The notes beneath the pieces are model-generated. The model was not told the DNA's origin. It saw nothing but the letters and a program-made list of their open reading frames with translations, and made no database searches. Below are positions 33,206 through 41,062 of a stretch of DNA of 64,000 bases, piece after piece. Made by a program: the position numbers and the translations under genes. Source of the DNA: Lachnoclostridium edouardi (GTDB lineage: Bacteria; Bacillota; Clostridia; Lachnospirales; Lachnospiraceae); the NCBI RefSeq assembly GCF_900240245.1, contig NZ_OESQ01000001.1, positions 275,412 through 339,411 on the forward strand, given 5' to 3'. Position 1 is the stretch's first letter, and each line of letters starts with the position of its first letter.

Positions 33206-34201
33206 TTACTGATTCTGGCACTGTACAGCTGTAATCGCTACAACGCCTACAATATCGTCTGCTGAGCAGCCTCTGGACAGATCGTTTACAGGCTTTGCAA
33301 TACCCTGGCACATTGGTCCGTATGCTTCTGCCTTAGCCAATCTCTGTACCAGCTTGTAACCAATATTTCCTGCATCCAGGTCTGGGAATACCAGCACGTT
33401 AGCCTGTCCTGCAACCTTGCTCTCCGGAGCCTTGGAAGCGCCGATCTCTGGAACAATGGCTGCGTCTAACTGAAGCTCACCGTCTAAAGCCAGTTCAGGA
33501 GCCATCTCTTTTGCCAGCTTTGTAGCTTCTACTACTTTAGTTACGTCATCATGCTTTGCGCTTCCCATAGAGGAATGAGACAGCATAGCAACCTTAGGCT
33601 CTTTTCCTACCAGCATACGGAAGCTTTCTGCTGAAGAAACAGCAATAGCTGCCAGCTCTTCTGGATTTGGATTCTGATTTAATCCGCAGTCGGCAAATAC
33701 AAATGTTCCGTTCTCGCCGTACTGGCAATCCGGCACTTCCATCAGGAAGAAAGCGGAAACCAGCTTTGTGCCTGGTTTTGTCTTAATAATCTGAAGGCAA
33801 GGTCTTAATGTGTTAGCTGTGGAGTGACATGCGCCGGAAACCATACCGTCTGCATCTCCATTTTTAATCATAAGACAGCCATAGTAAGCGTAATCTTTCA
33901 GAATGGTCTCCTTTGCCTGTTCTGGAGTCATTCCTTTAGATTTTCTCAGCTCTACGAAAAGATCAATATACTCCTGTGTCTTTTCGTATGTAAATGGATT
34001 GATCACAGTTGCGCCTGTAATATCGTAGCCCTTGCTGTTCTCCTCCACTTCCTCTGGTGTTCCGATAATCACCAGGTTAGCCAATCCCTCTTTTAAAATT
34101 TTTTCAGCAGCTGCAAATGTTCTTTTGTCCATAGACTCTGGAAGAACGATTGTCTTTTTGTCAGCTTTTGCTTTTTCTTTAATAATGTCAATAAATCCCA
34201 T
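33206..34201 (-). CDS. pta: Phosphate acetyltransferase
   Basis: Protein of 331 residues, the short single-domain Pta, converting acetyl-CoA and phosphate to acetyl phosphate. Typical stretches are KTIVLPESMDKRTF, NGDADGMVSGACHSTANTLRP, FADCGLNQNPNPEELAAIA, MLSHSSMGSAKHDDVTKV and ANVLVFPDLDAGNIGYKLVQR. It forms an operon with ackA. The 123-bp region upstream contains no obvious riboswitch. Confidence 0.97.
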   Translation of the reverse strand: MGFIDIIKEKAKADKKTIVLPESMDKRTFAAAEKILKEGLANLVIIGTPEEVEENSKGYDITGATVINPFTYEKTQEYIDLFVELRKSKGMTPEQAKETILKDYAYYGCLMIKNGDADGMVSGACHSTANTLRPCLQIIKTKPGTKLVSAFFLMEVPDCQYGENGTFVFADCGLNQNPNPEELAAIAVSSAESFRMLVGKEPKVAMLSHSSMGSAKHDDVTKVVEATKLAKEMAPELALDGELQLDAAIVPEIGASKAPESKVAGQANVLVFPDLDAGNIGYKLVQRLAKAEAYGPMCQGIAKPVNDLSRGCSADDIVGVVAITAVQCQNQ

Positions 34202-34324
34202 GTGGCATTCAGTCCCCTTTCGTACGTTTTTACATTCTCTTTCATTATATAACAGGCACTGAACCAGTACAAGGGATTGTGACGATTTTATTGCATTTTT
34301 TTCAGTACTTTTTCCCTATATTTG

Positions 34325-34657
34325 TTAAATTTTCTCGTATCTTTCCACATCTACAACAAAAATTGTGGCTCCTCCCACCTCTACGGCCATAGGCATTGTT
34401 GTATAATTCACCATTGAAGTGCCTGACATATACGGCATATTTACTGTAATCTTCTGCCGCTCCCCGCACTCCTGCTTAATAATATCAATTACCTGATCTA
34501 CCTTGTCATTTTCTGTTCCTATGAGCAGGGTTGTATTGCCCTTCCGCAGAAATCCTCCTGTTGTAGCTAATTTTGTTATGGAAAAATGCTCCATAGTCAG
34601 ATGCTCAATTACCTCGTCCTCATTATCTTTTCTCACGATTGCATATACTAATTTCAT
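34325..34657 (-). CDS. darA: PII-like cyclic-di-AMP receptor DarA
   Basis: Protein of 110 residues; the start MKLVYAIV at 34657 is chosen because AGGAGG lies eight bases upstream (an earlier in-frame ATG has none). It matches the PstA/DarA family: NDEDEV-like RKDNEDEVIEHL, TKLATTGGFLRKGNTTLLIG, and the C-terminal VEVGGATIFVVDVERYEKI. Members bind c-di-AMP as trimers; the output is not well defined. It lies upstream of and divergent from tmcAL. Confidence 0.9.
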   Translation of the reverse strand: MKLVYAIVRKDNEDEVIEHLTMEHFSITKLATTGGFLRKGNTTLLIGTENDKVDQVIDIIKQECGERQKITVNMPYMSGTSMVNYTTMPMAVEVGGATIFVVDVERYEKI

Positions 34658-34818
34658 AACTGCATCCTCCTGCATTCCAAATTATTATTACAAGGCTTTT
34701 TAAATATTTGCCCAGCGTTCTTATTATACCACATTTTTTACTTGGTTAATGACTTTTTCTTGTTAAGATGGTAAAATAATTCACAAACTATTATAAAAAT
34801 AATATAAAGAGGAATTTT

Positions 34819-36066
34819 ATGAAGGTTACTGGAATTATTGCTGAATACAATCCTTTTCATAAAGGTCATATGTACCATATAGAGCAGGCCAGAATAAGCA
34901 CTGGATGTGATTATATTATTGTTGCTGTCAGCGGAGATTTTGTGCAGCGGGGAGAGCCTGCTGTTTTTGATAAATATACAAGGGCAAAGTCTGCTCTTTT
35001 AGCAGGCGCTGATTTAGTTTTAGAACTGCCCTCTCTATTTGCAACTGGAAGCGCCCAGGATTTTGCAGCCTGCGGGGCCGCTCTTTTTCACCGTTTAGGG
35101 GCTGTAGATTTTTTATGCTTTGGAAGTGAATTGGGAGATATAAAAAAACTGGAAGCTGCCGCTGCCTTTTTGTGCAGCGAACCTCCAGAATTTTCTTATT
35201 ATTTAAAAGCCCAGCTAAAAAACGGCCTTTCTTACCCTGCGGCCAGAGCCGCCGCCTATAAAAGCTGTATGCAGGAGGCCGGAAGTAAAAAGTGGGATTC
35301 CTCCCTTCTCTCCTCACCCAATAACATTTTAGGAATTGAATACTGTAAAGGGCTGCTCCGTCTAAACAGCCATATAAAACCTGTTGCTGTGAAACGTCTG
35401 GGAAGCTACCACAGCACTGACTTAGAAGCTGCAAAAAATTCTGCTGCCTACAGCTCCGCCTCCGCAGTCCGTTCCTCCATGAAGCAGGAAAATACTCACT
35501 GGAAAAGCCATATTCCTCAGGAAATTCTTTCTCTGTACGAAAAGGCTTATCCTTTGTATGTAGATGATTTTTCTCTTCTCCTTAACTTGGCTTTACTTAA
35601 AGTTTCCAGAAAAAATCCAGCCGCGTTAGGAGAAATCTACAGCTTTTCTGATGAGCTGGCAGCTCGCTTATTAAAATCAGAATTGTCCGGAGGGACTTTT
35701 TCCCAGAGAATCCAGCAGTTAAAATCTAAGGCTTACACCTACACCAGAATCAGCAGAGCCTTGCTTCATCTTATTTTAGGCGTAACTGAAACAGATTCTC
35801 TCAGGCTAAAAGAGGCCGGCTTCGCCCCTTATGCCAGGATTTTAGGCTTCCGCAAAGATTCCGCTCCTCTTTTATCCAAGTTAAAGCAGGCTTCCTCCAT
35901 TCCTCTTGTCACTAAAATCAGCGGCTGTGAAAAAACTTTAGACCCTGAGGCTTATTATTTTCTCAAACAGGATATGTACGCCTCCCACATTTATCAGGCT
36001 GTTTTGGCGGATAAATACCACATTCAGCCTAAAAATGAATTTACTCAGCCCATTGTTATTCTGTAG
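34819..36066 (+). CDS. tmcAL: tRNA(Met) cytidine acetate ligase
   Basis: Protein of 415 residues of the YlbM/DUF795 family, which uses ATP and acetate to acetylate C34 of elongator tRNA-Met. The nucleotidyltransferase motif is AEYNPFHKGHMYHI (HxGH), followed by SGDFVQRGEPAVFDKYTRAKSAL, LVLELPSLFATGSAQDFA and PNNILGIEYCKGL. Its use of free acetate fits its place next to ackA-pta. Its 3' end overlaps the methyltransferase gene by 11 bp on the opposite strand. Confidence 0.92.
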   Translation: MKVTGIIAEYNPFHKGHMYHIEQARISTGCDYIIVAVSGDFVQRGEPAVFDKYTRAKSALLAGADLVLELPSLFATGSAQDFAACGAALFHRLGAVDFLCFGSELGDIKKLEAAAAFLCSEPPEFSYYLKAQLKNGLSYPAARAAAYKSCMQEAGSKKWDSSLLSSPNNILGIEYCKGLLRLNSHIKPVAVKRLGSYHSTDLEAAKNSAAYSSASAVRSSMKQENTHWKSHIPQEILSLYEKAYPLYVDDFSLLLNLALLKVSRKNPAALGEIYSFSDELAARLLKSELSGGTFSQRIQQLKSKAYTYTRISRALLHLILGVTETDSLRLKEAGFAPYARILGFRKDSAPLLSKLKQASSIPLVTKISGCEKTLDPEAYYFLKQDMYASHIYQAVLADKYHIQPKNEFTQPIVIL

Positions 36067-37228
36067 GCAAAAGCAGGCTTGCCAGCACAGGCTTTACATG
36101 AAGAAAATCCATCAGCTCTTTTAACTCTTTCTTGTTGTCCTTAGGCTTTCCCTGCTTCACTGCCCGAATCAAAATATTTTTAGGCGTATGCTCCATGTCA
36201 ATAAACTCTATTACCTGGGTGCGGTATCCTACATTCTCTAAAATCTCCGCCCGCAGTCCGTCTGTGTACAAAGCGGCCATCCGCTCCTTTAACAGACCGT
36301 AATGGAAAATTGGCTCCATCAACTTATTTTCCATTTGGCTGTTTAGCTGATGCTGGCAGCAGGGCACAGAAAGAATCACTTTGGCTCCCCAGCCTACAGC
36401 CTTTGCAAGAGCGTAATCTGTAGCCGTATCGCAGGCATGTAAAGTAACCACCATGTCCACATGGTCCACCCCCTCATAGGAGGCAATATCCCCTGTGCAA
36501 AATGTTAAAGTATCATATCCGTACTTTTTGCTTAACCGGCTGCACCGCTCTATTACATCCTTTTTCAGATCCAGCCCTATTACTTTTATTGGATATCCCT
36601 TTAACACCTTTAAATAATGGTACATGGCGAAGGTAAGGTATGACTTTCCGCAGCCAAAGTCTATAATTGTAGTTTCTTTTTCTTTATCCAGTTTTGGAAG
36701 AATATCTTCTATAAATTCCAGGAATCTGTTTATTTGTCTGAATTTGTCATACCTGGAGCGAATAACCGCTCCCTGGTCTGTCATAACTCCTAGATCAATA
36801 AGAAAGGGCACAGGAACTCCCTCCTCCAGCACATACTGCTTCTTTCTGTTGTGGGCAAGTCCCTGAGGCATATCTGTAATTTTTGCCGGAGCCTTTGACT
36901 TTATTTTAAAAGTAGCTTTTCCCTTTTTGCTGACAAGCACATGGACCTGTCCTGCCTCTGAGGTAATTTCCAGCTGTTTAAAGCAGCCGTCCATTGCCTC
37001 CCCTACATAAGCACATGCCTCTGCGGCGGTCATATTTTTGTGAAAAGCCTGTTTCTCTGTAAACTCCTCAGCCTGATATAACAGACTTCCCTTAATGATT
37101 AAAGGACGCAGCTTTATTTTTATAATTCTGCCCTTTTCAAAGGGATTGCTGATTACTGCCGCATACAGCTTATTGTTTATAAACTGTTCCAGTATTCCTG
37201 TCAGCTTTTCTTTATCCTGATTATTCAT
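36056..37228 (-). CDS. SAM-dependent methyltransferase (methyltransf_32 type)
   Basis: Protein of 390 residues. The SAM-binding domain is in the middle: motif I TIIDFGCGKSYLTFAMYHYL, then VIGLDLKKDVIERC, CTGDIASYEG and VTLHACDTATDYAL, with a CCQHQLN segment after it. The N-terminal 170 residues form an additional domain of unknown role. The family resembles GSTCD/YtxB-like methyltransferases whose substrate, possibly RNA, is unknown. Transcribed with the phosphatase gene upstream. Confidence 0.82.
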   Translation of the reverse strand: MNNQDKEKLTGILEQFINNKLYAAVISNPFEKGRIIKIKLRPLIIKGSLLYQAEEFTEKQAFHKNMTAAEACAYVGEAMDGCFKQLEITSEAGQVHVLVSKKGKATFKIKSKAPAKITDMPQGLAHNRKKQYVLEEGVPVPFLIDLGVMTDQGAVIRSRYDKFRQINRFLEFIEDILPKLDKEKETTIIDFGCGKSYLTFAMYHYLKVLKGYPIKVIGLDLKKDVIERCSRLSKKYGYDTLTFCTGDIASYEGVDHVDMVVTLHACDTATDYALAKAVGWGAKVILSVPCCQHQLNSQMENKLMEPIFHYGLLKERMAALYTDGLRAEILENVGYRTQVIEFIDMEHTPKNILIRAVKQGKPKDNKKELKELMDFLHVKPVLASLLLPTE

Positions 37229-37252
37229 AATCTGCTTTCTATCCTGTTATTT

Positions 37253-37894
37253 TTAATTTTCCCGGCATATCCAGCCTTTTCTAAGTAAGTGGGGATGAGC
37301 TTCTAAATGGGCGTAATCATTAAAACGCTCTAAAGTAAACACCTTCCGCTCTCTGTCATATCTAAGCTCTGTAATGCTGCAGTTTTCCAAATCCTTCCCC
37401 AGCTGGCGCCATCTGGCCATGTCCATGCCTAAAATCCATGCAGTTAAGGCTCTGATCACTCCGCCGTGAGTTACCACAGCCACTGTCTGAAATTCGGTTT
37501 CTCCTATTTCCTTCAGCAGGGGAAACGCCCGGTTTACTACATCTTGACCGCACTCCCCGCCTGGGTAAGGCAGATCCTCCTCCATTTTAGCCTGAGCAGC
37601 CTTAAAGTCTTTATACTTTTCACAGATTTCTTTGTCTGTCATGCCTTCCATATGGCCAAAAGAGATTTCCCTGATTTCCTGACGAATTATTCTGGGAGCC
37701 TGCCAGATCTCATTGGCAGTATCAGCCGTTTCAACAGCTCTCAGCAGATGGCTGGAATAAACGGCTTCAATCCCCGCCTTTTCCAGACGGCGGCCTAAAA
37801 GCCGGGCCTGTAAATATCCCTCCTTGGCCAGATCTACGTTTACATTGCACAGCCTGCTGCACTGTCTTCCATGGCGGATTAAATATATTTTCAT
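37253..37894 (-). CDS. Histidine phosphatase family protein (phosphoglycerate mutase-like)
   Basis: Protein of 213 residues with the catalytic RHG motif at the N-terminus (YLIRHGRQ), YSSHLLRAVETAD, FGHMEGMTDKEI, and the second histidine in VVTHGGVIRAL. The substrate is not evident; members include phosphatases of sugar phosphates and cobalamin precursors. It starts 15 bp after the UPF0210 gene. Confidence 0.88.
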   Translation of the reverse strand: MKIYLIRHGRQCSRLCNVNVDLAKEGYLQARLLGRRLEKAGIEAVYSSHLLRAVETADTANEIWQAPRIIRQEIREISFGHMEGMTDKEICEKYKDFKAAQAKMEEDLPYPGGECGQDVVNRAFPLLKEIGETEFQTVAVVTHGGVIRALTAWILGMDMARWRQLGKDLENCSITELRYDRERKVFTLERFNDYAHLEAHPHLLRKGWICREN

Positions 37895-37908
37895 CTGCTT
37901 TCCCCTGA

Positions 37909-39273
37909 TTAATTTTTAAAGCTGTGAATAGGCGCCGGAATTCTGCCGCCTCTTGCGACAAACTTCTCACAGGAATACTGATTCACAGGCATTACAGGCG
38001 CATAGCCTAAAAGGCCGCCAAACTCTACTGTATCTCCTATGTCTTTTCCCACTACAGGAATTACACGGACAGCTGTTGTTTTCTGATTAATCATTCCAAT
38101 GGCAGCCTCATCTGCAATGATTCCTGCAATCGTAGTGTCCGCTGTGTTTCCCGGAATCGCAATCATATCCAGTCCTACAGAGCAGACGCAGGTCATAGCC
38201 TCCAGCTTTTCTAATGTTAAAGCGCCCATAGTAACTGCGTCGATCATTCCCTGATCCTCGCTGACAGGAATAAATGCCCCGCTAAGTCCTCCTACATAAG
38301 AGGATGCCATAACTCCGCCTTTTTTCACCTGATCGTTCAGCATAGCAAGAGCCGCCGTTGTTCCAGGGGCGCCCACTCTTTCCAAGCCGATTTCCTCCAG
38401 AATTTCTGCCACGCTGTCTCCCACTGCCGGCGTAGGCGCCAGAGAAAGATCAATGATGCCAAAAGGAATCCCCATACGCTTAGACGCTTCCTGAGCTACC
38501 AGCTGGCCTACACGGGTGATTTTAAACGCAGTTTTCTTAATGGTCTCGCAAAGCACCTCAAAGTTTTCTCCTCTGGCCTTTTCCAAAGCCACCTTCACAA
38601 CTCCCGGTCCGCTGACTCCCACGTTAATAATAGCGTCAGCCTCTGTCACGCCGTGAAAAGCTCCCGCCATAAATGGATTGTCGTCTGGAGCGTTGCAGAA
38701 CACCACCAGCTTAGCGCAGCCTAAAGAATCATTTTCCTTCGTAGCCTCGGCAGTTTTCTTTACAATCTCCCCCATCAGCCGCACTGCATCCATATTCAGG
38801 CCTGTTTTTGTAGAACCCACATTTACAGAGCTGCACACCCTTTCTGTAGAAGCCAGAGCCATTGGGATGGAGCGAATCAAATTTTCATCAGCTGTTGTCA
38901 TTCCCTTGCTTACTAAGGCAGAATATCCTCCAATAAAGTTGACTCCCACTTCCTTTGCAGCCTGATCTAAGGTTTTTGCTATTGTTACAAAGTCCTCCGG
39001 AGTTTTGCAGGCGCAGCCGCCTACCAGGGCAATAGGGGTTACAGAAATACGCTTATTTACAATAGGAATTCCAAAATCTCTTTCAATTTCCCGGCCGGTT
39101 TTTACCAGGCTCCCGGCTAATGAAGTGATTTTTTTATAAATCTTTTCATTTACTGCATTTAAATCAGAATCGCAGCAGTCTAACAGGCTGATTCCCAAGG
39201 TAATTGTACGCACATCCAGTTTTTCGTGCTCAATCATATTGTTTGTCTCAGTGACCTCAAACATATTTAACAT
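37909..39273 (-). CDS. PFL family protein (UPF0210/DUF711)
   Basis: Protein of 454 residues, typical length of UPF0210. Conserved glycine-rich segments include [78 protein letters not shown] and the C-terminal [22 protein letters not shown]. Structures of the family resemble glycyl-radical PFL folds, but no glycyl radical motif is present and its role is unknown. It lies 30 bp after a small ACT protein; that pair is conserved widely. Confidence 0.92.
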   Translation of the reverse strand: MLNMFEVTETNNMIEHEKLDVRTITLGISLLDCCDSDLNAVNEKIYKKITSLAGSLVKTGREIERDFGIPIVNKRISVTPIALVGGCACKTPEDFVTIAKTLDQAAKEVGVNFIGGYSALVSKGMTTADENLIRSIPMALASTERVCSSVNVGSTKTGLNMDAVRLMGEIVKKTAEATKENDSLGCAKLVVFCNAPDDNPFMAGAFHGVTEADAIINVGVSGPGVVKVALEKARGENFEVLCETIKKTAFKITRVGQLVAQEASKRMGIPFGIIDLSLAPTPAVGDSVAEILEEIGLERVGAPGTTAALAMLNDQVKKGGVMASSYVGGLSGAFIPVSEDQGMIDAVTMGALTLEKLEAMTCVCSVGLDMIAIPGNTADTTIAGIIADEAAIGMINQKTTAVRVIPVVGKDIGDTVEFGGLLGYAPVMPVNQYSCEKFVARGGRIPAPIHSFKN

Positions 39274-39303
39274 AGCCGTCTCATCCTCGCTTCTCTATTG
39301 GTA

Positions 39304-39576
39304 TTAGATTCTGTGCATACTAGTAAAAATTTCTTCCTTCTGACATTTAATCCGAACGCCGATTTCTTCTCCCAAAGCCTCTAAATCCTCCGCCATAGCT
39401 CCAAAATCTTTAGAGGCTTTCGTGGTGTCCACAATCATCATCATGTTAAAATATTCCTGAACAATGGTTTGAGAAATGTCCAGAATATTCACGCTGTTTT
39501 CAGCCAGGTAAGTACATACCTTGGCAATAATGCCTACTGTGTCTTTTCCTATTACCGTAATAATCGCCTTGTTCAT
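39304..39576 (-). CDS. ACT domain protein (UPF0237)
   Basis: Protein of 90 residues consisting of a single ACT domain (NKAIITVIGKDTVGIIAKV, then VNILDISQTIVQEYFNMMMIVD). Its near-constant partnership with UPF0210, seen again here, suggests a regulatory subunit that senses an amino acid or nucleotide, an inference from context. Confidence 0.92.
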   Translation of the reverse strand: MNKAIITVIGKDTVGIIAKVCTYLAENSVNILDISQTIVQEYFNMMMIVDTTKASKDFGAMAEDLEALGEEIGVRIKCQKEEIFTSMHRI

Positions 39577-39620
39577 TTTTATCCCTCCGGTTTTATAGTA
39601 TTTTATATGTACTCTTTAAT

Positions 39621-40418
39621 TTAAAGAGTGATAATCTCTGACATTTCATCTCTTCTGGCCACTGTGATAGAGAAATCTGTTCCCTTATAAGGGTTGTCTC
39701 CCATAGTAATTTCCAGCTTTACTGTCTCATAAGCCAGCTCTGCATAATTGTTTTCTTTGCTTAAATGGCCTAAAACAATACTTTTCAGGCCGTCGTGGAC
39801 AATGTAATTTAACAGCCTGCCTGCCGTCTCGTTGGAAAGGTGTCCATGCTCTCCTAAAATCCGCCTTTTTAAATAATAAGGATACGGACCTGTCTGAAGC
39901 ATATTTACATCATGGTTGGACTCCAGCAAAATAGCGTCCAGCCCCTGAAGATGGCGAATAATATATTCGTCAAAATGGCCCATATCTGTAGCCACTGCCA
40001 CTGTCTTTCTTCCGCTGTGTATTCTGTAGCCTACAGGATCCGCCGCATCGTGGTCAATGTGAAAGGGCATAAACTTCATATCTCCAATACAAAATTCCAC
40101 GTCCGGCTGTATCGGCCTGCATAAGTGTGCAGGATAGCTTCCTAAAGAGGAAAGTTTAGAAATTTTTTCCAAAGTCTCCTCTGTTCCGTAAATGGGAACC
40201 TCATACTTTCTGGCCAGCACTCCCAGGCCTTTTACATGGTCTGAGTGCTCATGGGTAATTAAAATCCCTGACAGGTCGTTTCCCGACACTCCAATTTCAT
40301 TTAATCCCTGCTGAATTCTTTTATTGCTGATTCCGGCGTCTACAAGAATATGGGTATCGTCTGTCCCCGCATAAATACAATTTCCGCTGCTTCCGCTGGC
40401 AATGCTTACAAATCTCAT
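39621..40418 (-). CDS. WalJ/YycJ-like metallo-beta-lactamase fold hydrolase
   Basis: Protein of 265 residues with the metal-binding THEHSDHVKG motif, further ligands in MGHFDEYIIRHLQGLDAILLESNHD and VLGHLSKENNYAE. In Firmicutes such proteins are linked to DNA processing and cell-wall control beside WalRK, but walRK is not here. The start overlaps coaE by 4 bp, so it is co-translated. Confidence 0.88.
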   Translation of the reverse strand: MRFVSIASGSSGNCIYAGTDDTHILVDAGISNKRIQQGLNEIGVSGNDLSGILITHEHSDHVKGLGVLARKYEVPIYGTEETLEKISKLSSLGSYPAHLCRPIQPDVEFCIGDMKFMPFHIDHDAADPVGYRIHSGRKTVAVATDMGHFDEYIIRHLQGLDAILLESNHDVNMLQTGPYPYYLKRRILGEHGHLSNETAGRLLNYIVHDGLKSIVLGHLSKENNYAELAYETVKLEITMGDNPYKGTDFSITVARRDEMSEIITL

Positions 40419-41017
40419 GGTGTTATTCCTTTATCTTTTAAGATTTTTCTTACCTGGTCCATGGCTTCCCCGGGACTTTTATTATTATCAATCTCTCTGG
40501 CGCTTACAGCCTGAAACTGTTCTTTCCCCCACTGACTGTTCATAATGGCCTCACATTTTTCTCTGGTGTACCCTCGTCCCTCCATAAGCCTTGTAATCCT
40601 GTTCTCTCTTGATGTATAAACATACCATATTTCTTCACAAATGTCATGTATTTTTTCATCCATAACAGCTGTCTCCACCACCACCAGCTTTTCCCTGGCC
40701 TCCTCTGCCTCCTGCTTAATTTTCTTCCATGTGAGAGGGTGAATCAGATAGTTTACTTTGTCTCTGGCAGCCTGGCTGTGAAAAATAAGCTCTGCCAAAG
40801 CCGCCCTGTCGATAGAGCCGTCCTCCTTTAAAAAGCCGGTTCCCAACTCCTTTGTCACAGCCAGAAAGCCAGGCTCTCCAGGCTCCATCAGCTTTTTCGC
40901 TGTGTGGTCGGCCTGAATCACCCTGGCCCCGTATTCCTTTTCCAGAACCTCCAAAATACTGCTTTTCCCTGAACCTACGCCTCCAACCAGGCCGATGATT
41001 ATTTTCTTGTTCCCCAT
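40415..41017 (-). CDS. coaE: Dephospho-CoA kinase
   Basis: Protein of 200 residues catalysing the last step of CoA synthesis. It has the P-loop GLVGGVGSGKSSILEVLE, QADHTAKKLMEPGEPG, the CoaE signature HPLTWKKIKQEAEEAREKLVVVETA and the lid region TSRENRITRLMEGRGYTREKCEAIMNSQW. It lies 45 bp after polA, a common order in Firmicutes. Confidence 0.95.
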   Translation of the reverse strand: MGNKKIIIGLVGGVGSGKSSILEVLEKEYGARVIQADHTAKKLMEPGEPGFLAVTKELGTGFLKEDGSIDRAALAELIFHSQAARDKVNYLIHPLTWKKIKQEAEEAREKLVVVETAVMDEKIHDICEEIWYVYTSRENRITRLMEGRGYTREKCEAIMNSQWGKEQFQAVSAREIDNNKSPGEAMDQVRKILKDKGITP

Positions 41018-41062
41018 TATATTCTGCTGTTCCTTCTTTTCTATCTTTTCTATACTCTTCTA

